The notes beneath the pieces were generated by a model that saw only the letters and a program-made list of their open reading frames with translations, was not told the origin of the DNA and ran no database searches. From Lophius americanus (taxonomy: Eukaryota; Chordata; Actinopteri; Lophiiformes; Lophiidae), in the NCBI GenBank assembly GCA_037951165.1, contig JBBDHG010000028.1, positions 186,001 to 250,000 on the forward strand: a stretch of DNA of 64,000 nt, read 5' to 3'. Each line of letters begins with the position of its first letter. The stretch's first letter is position 1. A program made the translations under genes and the position numbers. This document shows, one piece after another, positions 58,618 to 64,000 of this stretch.

Positions 58618-59353
58618 TAGAGTAGTTTTTATCACTTGATATTTAATATTTATTTGAGTATAAGGGAATGTGGGCAGTTGGATAAACAATATATTTTTTT
58701 AGACGGCAACTATGTGACTGTGATCAGTTTACCTGCTTGTCTTTGGGCCAGCTGGCCTGGGTCTGTGTGCCGCACTGTCGGTTGCTCATGTCGACAAACT
58801 CCTAGAATTTGATCCAGATGGGACATTTGGGAGCCCGGGGGGCTGGGGAAACATGCATAGAAACTATCTCATGGCCAGAAGTGGCCTGCTGACTCATGTG
58901 TAACTTTAAATGTGCTTTTGAGGATATTGCTTAAATCGCTGTTGCCCTGAAAAGTCTTCTTTCTAAAAATGGGAAATCAAGTGAAGCAGTTCTGAATGGA
59001 TTCCCTTCTGGCAGATAGTTCTGTTTCCCATCATTGGATTTTCAGACTGATATCTGCTTACAGACGGGGGTACTGTTGGAGAAATGAATCACAGAATAAG
59101 GTTTCATTTCCTTCAGAAAATAATTGTTTTTCAATTCATTCAATTTTTCCCAACATTTTAAAGTCATCCAGCAAATAAGTTTTGTCGAAGTTATTTTTTG
59201 ACCTTTTTCGGCATCTCCCTGGTTGAAATGACCTGACTAACCCTTTTGTCCAAGCCAAATTCACCTTTGTCTTCTTTAAAACAGAGGAATGAGAATCGGT
59301 ATATAATTTCTAACACTTTCTCTAAAAGCTTTCCATGTTTATTTCATACAAAG
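58618..59353. other. Unassigned sequence
   Basis: No gene or repeat is recognised. Confidence 0.5.
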
Positions 59354-59428
59354 GTCGCAGTTGTTTGGATGCCTGCTGTGTTGCCCGGCTCACTTAATGG
59401 GACCTTTACAGTTTTCGCGCCCACAGAG
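59354..59428 (+). CDS. Possible single exon encoding part of a FAS1 (fasciclin) domain
   Basis: Within the open frame 59246-59578, 25 codons read VAVVWMPAVLPGSLNGTF then TVFAPTE. The core LNGTFTVFAPT closely resembles the H1 motif of FAS1 domains (periostin, TGFBI and stabilin type: GTFTVFAPTNEAF), which act in extracellular matrix or on the cell surface. The segment is preceded by TTTATTTCATACAAAG, a modest splice acceptor, and followed by GAG/GTAAC, a good donor. It is 75 bases long, in phase 0. No other FAS1 exon is seen in the window, so it could be one exon of a gene with very large introns, an exon relic, or a chance match. Confidence 0.3.
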
Positions 59429-60299
59429 GTAACACTGTTTCTGGAGGCCATAGCCAGCAAGCACTGCAAGAGTGTCAAACTGACTGAAAACAAGGATACT
59501 CAGAAACATGCACAAAAAATCTGCCACACACACATACATGCATCCTTAGAGATGCACATCTTCTTCATGAGGCTATAACACCTCCACATTTCTGGCTGGC
59601 TCCCCGCAGGGACGCCTTTTGTTCAGCAGACAGATTTTACATGTTTACAGTTAATGGAGCTCAACTGCCATATATCCGTGTCCTCTGAAAGAAACTAACT
59701 CTGCGTGTGATTCGGTGTGCATCTTTGTCTGTGGGTTATGTGTTACATTTGATCTATATGTTTCTCCAAAATGAGGTAGATTGAGTTTTGTGAGCCAATT
59801 CCTGCATAACAGTTCCTTGAGCACTCAATATAGTGCTTAGATGGCGTCTCATGAAGGAAACTCCGTTAGCTGTATACTAAATGGTCCCAGAGAAGTTGTT
59901 AACGTTACCCAGGTCTCTCTCTCTCTCCGCAGTCATGTCAACGCGCAACACCGTTATTTACAAACAGAGTGATAGGCCTAGATATTGTAACACTCAATCT
60001 TTGTTCATAAACATCCATGGTAGCACTCAAAGGTGTAACTGCTCAATAAAGTGACAGGCTCACATTTAAGGGAGCTTTTTTGCAACAATGCAGCCACATT
60101 TATGAACATGTCCCAAATAAATATTTGTGGTTGTATGCAGGCTTTCTAATAAAAATGCTTTCAATGCCCATAGCTGGTGCCTCTGTCTCTCCCTGTCCAA
60201 GTTATTAGTCTCATCAATACTTATACACTTTATTCAACCCTTTACTGTTGTACGTATCTGGTTGAGAACATTTTTGACTGATTATTTCTTTTTGAAAAT
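59429..60299. other. Unassigned sequence
   Basis: No gene or repeat is recognised. Confidence 0.5.
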
Positions 60300-60460
60300 T
60301 ATGTGCCACTTGACTTAACCCGTTCATAATATGACCCAGTGGTAATATGTATGTGCTAAAGAGTAGGGGTATGAGGACAGGGCCCTGGCGCTCACCGCGG
60401 GTCAAATGGGCCACCATGGAGGAGGAATTTACCACGCCTACTGAGAAAGTGCTATCCAAT
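60300..60460 (-). mobile_element. L2-type LINE reverse transcriptase scrap
   Basis: The minus-strand frame contains VVNSSSMVAHLTRGERQGPV then LIPLLFSTYILPLGHIM. It aligns with the GVPQGSILGPILFSLYMLPLG box of L2-type RT, including the same box at about 21200 in this window. Only this block survives. Confidence 0.75.
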
Positions 60461-61304
60461 TATTTGTTTATTTATTTTTTCTATTAAAGCATGTGAGGAC
60501 TTAATAAACTTAATAAATGATGTAACTTGATACGACCAAAAAAAAGCACGATATGGTTCAAGTACTTTAGTGCATTCATTGACTATTTTCCATGAAATAC
60601 ATAATAACATCACGGAAAAACTAAAAGTTTAAAATTATGCCTGCCCAAAGGGTTTGTCATTTATGGTAAATTTAGAGTTTCTGAGATGTGAAATTAATAA
60701 ATGTCTAAAAGAAATAAAATATACAAGAAATATATTTCCATCATTAAGGGGTTAAGGGAAAAAAGAAATATTGTGTCCAAGGACACAGATGAATGTCTGT
60801 TTAAACAGACCATAAACTCTGTAATGGGTAAATGTGATATGAAAATTTGGCCAAATTCAAATTAGCTAAATTGTAAAAATAAGTAATCTGAAGATTAAAA
60901 TCATAATGGTTTTCAATAGATGTGTTTCATATTAGCATCGAATGAGGTTAACGTTTGTGTGCAATTCTCTTACCCCTGAAATCCTGGTCTCACAGCTCTT
61001 CAATCAAAGCGCTTCTAGGTAAAACGCTCTAATAAACCTGCATAAACAAGTAGCTTGCTAGAATACAAAGTTGGGGATTATTTTCTGAAGAAATGGGAAC
61101 ATCTAGCATCTACAGAGCCAAATATTTCCCACAGGATTTAGTTCAAGAGCAAAATAAATCTTTAATAAGAGATAATATTCAGCTAAGCTCTGGATATAGG
61201 ACTTTGTAACTCATGCTGCATTAAATGATTTGGTACAAACTTTTTTATTTCATGGTTTTCAATTAAGAACTGGATGCGTGTAAATCATTGAGGAAAAAAC
61301 ATTT
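60461..61304. other. Unassigned AT-rich sequence
   Basis: No gene or repeat is recognised. Confidence 0.5.
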
Positions 61305-61600
61305 AATGGTCCAGTGTGTAGGATTTTAGTTTCATTTCATGATTAAGGGTAGGCTGCAGCCATCCTTTTGACCCACCCTCGCCTTCCTAGCATGATGGAG
61401 AACCTATGGTGCCTTCTTGAACCCTGTAGAAAAAATGTGGATGGACTCAACAGAAGATGAGCAGCTCCTTCTGTGGAAATAAATGACTCACTCTGAGATA
61501 ACAAATACGCCATGATTAATTAATATCGTCAGATTATACACTGATGGAAGCATATTTCTGCATACTATACTTAAATTCCGCCACCAGACTGCTCATATCC
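61305..61600 (+). mobile_element. Teleost MITE-type repeat, left-end copy
   Basis: AATGGTCCAGTGTGTAGGAT with GAGAACCTATGGTGCCTTCT and GAGCAGCTCCTTCTGTGG recall a very common teleost inverted-repeat element starting GGTCCAGTGTGTA(A/G)GATTT. The matching inverted right end is not clear here, so the copy is truncated or decayed. Confidence 0.6.
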
Positions 61601-61994
61601 CTTGGTACTGGATTTTTACAACTTATGTTGTTGTAGCAAATGGTTTTCCATGAAGGACAAACTTATTTTCAGAGAGTGGGTCAGACATTTCTGTGCGTTC
61701 CTTGAAAGTTTATTTTAGAAGTTGTGCAGTGATGGGCCCTTTGAGAACAGATCAAAAACAGATAGATAAGAGGCAGTTTTTCAGGGTCGTGTATGAAAAC
61801 CAGGTCATTATACAACCGCAACACACTGCTACCTGGGTTATAATTGGGGTTTTCATTACAGAAACAAATGGAACATTCTTGGTGAGGTCCTAAACAATGT
61901 GTATATACATATAAATAAACATACTCACAGAACTGTTATTCTTACATTTGTTCACAATTATAATGAAACATTTATTTCAATTATGCAAGAATGG
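61601..61994. other. Unassigned sequence
   Basis: No gene is recognised. Confidence 0.5.
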
Positions 61995-62023
61995 AATCTA
62001 CACACAGGAGATGTGTGTAGATT
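61995..62023. other. Perfect 12-bp inverted repeat (hairpin)
   Basis: AATCTACACACA, loop GGAGA, TGTGTGTAGATT. Confidence 0.85.
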
Positions 62024-62257
62024 TCTGGGTTATATTACAGACCATATTGCCACTCAATAAAAATGTTCCATTTTCACTTTAAACTAAGTGACAGTATGAA
62101 GATCTGTATATGATAATGTGAAAAAGTTTGTAAAAAGGAAACAGATTAAAAATATTTCATAATACATTACTGAACTACTGAAATAACATCTCTACTGGTA
62201 GACCTATTGTGTTTTGCAAACTGTACATTCTAGCTTCACCAAAATGTCAATCACAAA
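62024..62257. other. Unassigned AT-rich sequence
   Basis: Nothing recognised. Confidence 0.5.
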
Positions 62258-62400
62258 CTAGACATAGGCTATTGTCTATATCCTAGCAAAGTCCCCAACC
62301 CTCTGCATTGGACAAGCAATCCCCCTGATTAAACTCTTCAAATGAAATGTAAAGTTAGATCTGAAAAACTCTTTTTTGAAAAAGGTTTTAGGTCTGTAAT
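62258..62400 (-). mobile_element. Family H repeat, copy I (hairpin-end segment)
   Basis: Starts CTAGACATAGGCTATTGTCT, keeping the terminal CTAG preceded by AAA, with a damaged hairpin. It continues AAAGTCCCCAACCCTCTGCA, TTGGACAAGCAATCCCCCTG and ATTAAACTCTTCAAATGAAA. It breaks off after about 140 bases. Confidence 0.8.
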
Positions 62401-62499
62401 GGATAAAAAAGAACCAGCGCATTTCCAATTTCAATAAGTAAGTCCTACTGAAGAGCAATCAGTGGCATTCATTTTCTCTGTTGGGCTGTTTCTTTAAGG

Positions 62500-62880
62500 G
62501 TGGGTCGTAAGTTTCCATCAGGCTCCGTCCTTTGCATCTTCTATTTCAAACCATCCAACCTTATATCCTCTCTCCCCACATCCACAAGCTTCCTATTTGG
62601 TCTTCCCTTTTTTCACCTGGAGAAGGATGCTGGAGATGGCGCCTCCATCTCCGGCATCCTTCTACCAATAGATCCACTATCCCTCCTCTTCACGTGTCCA
62701 AACCATCTCAATCCGTCCTCTCTGACTTTGTTTCCAAGACGTCTAAACTGGACTCTCCATCTGACGTGCTAATTCATAATCCTGTCCATCCTTGTCACTC
62801 CCAAAGAACATCTGAACATCTTCAACTCTGACACTTACAGCTCTGCCTCCTGTCCTCTGGTCGGTGTCGCCGTGTCTAAA
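62500..62880 (-). mobile_element. RTE-like LINE, C-terminal end of reverse transcriptase ORF (degenerate)
   Basis: On the minus strand the protein reads SLGVTRMDRIMN, then VQFRRLGNKVREDGLRWFGH, then VKRRDSGSIGRRMPEME, and after an insertion KKGRPNRKLVDVGREDIRL. This is the same order and family as 5161-5665. Stops are present. The plus-strand frames 62500-62772 and 62532-62831 are shadows. The upstream RT domain is absent. Confidence 0.85.
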
Positions 62881-64000
62881 CCATACGGCTGCTGTCAAAA
62901 CCATCTTCCCTTCACTCTTGCTGCGACTTGCTTGCGTCTGTCAGAGATAACTACTGACATTCCACCTACTCTATTTAAAAAATTAACCCATTTAATTAAT
63001 GGTATAATGAAAAAGTATTTGAAGGAGAAGCTGCTCGATACAAAGGATCAAAGGTTATTGTTCAAAGTTACGGCTATTTTTCCGAGAGGATTACTCGACA
63101 AATTTGAATATAATCTTCAAATTCATCCTACAAAATGATGTTGAGACCTGACTGACCAATCATTAACATTATCGTTTGTTGGTGCCCTAACTTTGTTTTT
63201 TGTTGTTTCCAGGTATTATGTTTTTATGTGACTTTAAAAGGTGTTCACCTTGTTTGGAGCATATCCTTTAAACGTCACATTCTAGCTTCATCAAACCATT
63301 TATTGTTGGAGTCAAGGGGTTGAATCGCTTTTTAGGAAACTCTTGTTAAACCTACATTGCACAACTCAGAAATGGTTACAGTTTGAGCAAGATGGGCTGC
63401 TATGTGTGTGACGGCACCAAAACATAAGAGGTAAAGAATGCTTAACCTTTTAAAATGCATTTTATAATTTAAAAAACTCCAAGGGCTGAGCAGTTGAAAC
63501 ATCGTGCAAACATCAGATGAGCCTTGATGTTGTTTCACCTCAGCTTGTTTTAATTAATAATCAAGACATCCAAAAAATATTAAAGAAGTGTGCTGCTCTT
63601 ATTATCTTTGTCTTCAGCAGAACAAGCAGACACATCTTGGTGATAAAGCAGGATGTAGGAATTCTGTCTCTTAAAACAGATGTGTGCAAAACCTTCATTC
63701 AAGATTATGCTGATTACATACCTGCCGTCTCTCCGAATAGCCACGCATGATGGCAGATGCAGCAGATGGAGCGAGCAAAAACAGCTTGACATTTACTTTT
63801 ATATGGCATAAATTGTTATCTGTCTCAAAGTGGGCCTCGTGGCGGGTTATTGGGGTCACACCTACCCTAGACTACATTAACGCTTTCTGAGTTTTCCATA
63901 TATGAAAAGAATGCATAAAGCTGGTTGTGGCTTTAGGAGGAGCTGAGTGAAATCTGATAAACATCCTCCAGTAAGTCACTTGAGTCTGTGTTTATTTGGC
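62881..64000. other. Unassigned sequence to the end of the window
   Basis: No gene is recognised. Opposed short frames at 63517-63750 (plus) and 63580-63792 (minus) lack domains. Confidence 0.5.

Overview
This window looks like ordinary non-coding nuclear DNA of a ray-finned (teleost) fish. No complete host gene, RNA gene or prokaryote-type feature could be supported. The case for a teleost is the mix of repeats: L2-type, Rex1/CR1-like, RTE-like and L1-like LINE remnants, Tc1-like and hAT-like DNA transposons, MITE-type inverted-repeat elements, and many long simple repeats ((CA)n, (GA)n, (GTGA)n, (TAGA)n). Family and clade names come from recognising protein motifs and tails by eye, not from a database search.

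Layout. 1-9 kb: a Rex1/CR1-like LINE 3' end, three simple repeats, an RTE-like LINE 3' end, two copies of repeat family H, and a 1.06-kb element with about 200-bp terminal inverted repeats (7313-8369). 9-20 kb: mostly unrecognised AT-rich sequence, with a rearranged family-H copy (about 11.06-11.69 kb), an LTR-like piece and an L1-like fragment. 20.6-22.9 kb: a hAT-type non-autonomous element split by a 5'-truncated L2 LINE carrying a single nonsense codon in its readable RT frame. 23-27.4 kb: a (TAGA)n block, LINE tails, a third copy of repeat family S, a degenerate hAT transposase and a small inverted-repeat element. 28-41 kb: simple repeats, MITEs and two more family-H copies. 42-49.6 kb: a family-H copy carrying a probable solo LTR, a Tc1-like pseudogene, a degenerate LINE of about 1.6 kb and a second Tc1-like remnant. 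49.6-64 kb: mostly unrecognised, with a (GT)n/(CA)n pair, the longest family-H copy (57948-58617), one possible 25-codon FAS1-like exon, an L2 scrap, a MITE and an RTE-like remnant.

The most interesting signal is repeat family H, with at least nine copies. Its best copies combine a terminal hairpin, a CTAG terminus next to AA/TT, subterminal inverted repeats containing TATCCCCGAA, and one to three internal units about 110-150 bp apart. Together these resemble Helitron/Helentron-associated non-autonomous elements. I infer the class; I have not shown it.

The window probably lies in a large intron or between genes. No cooperating gene set is visible: every recognisable coding sequence belongs to a decayed transposable element.
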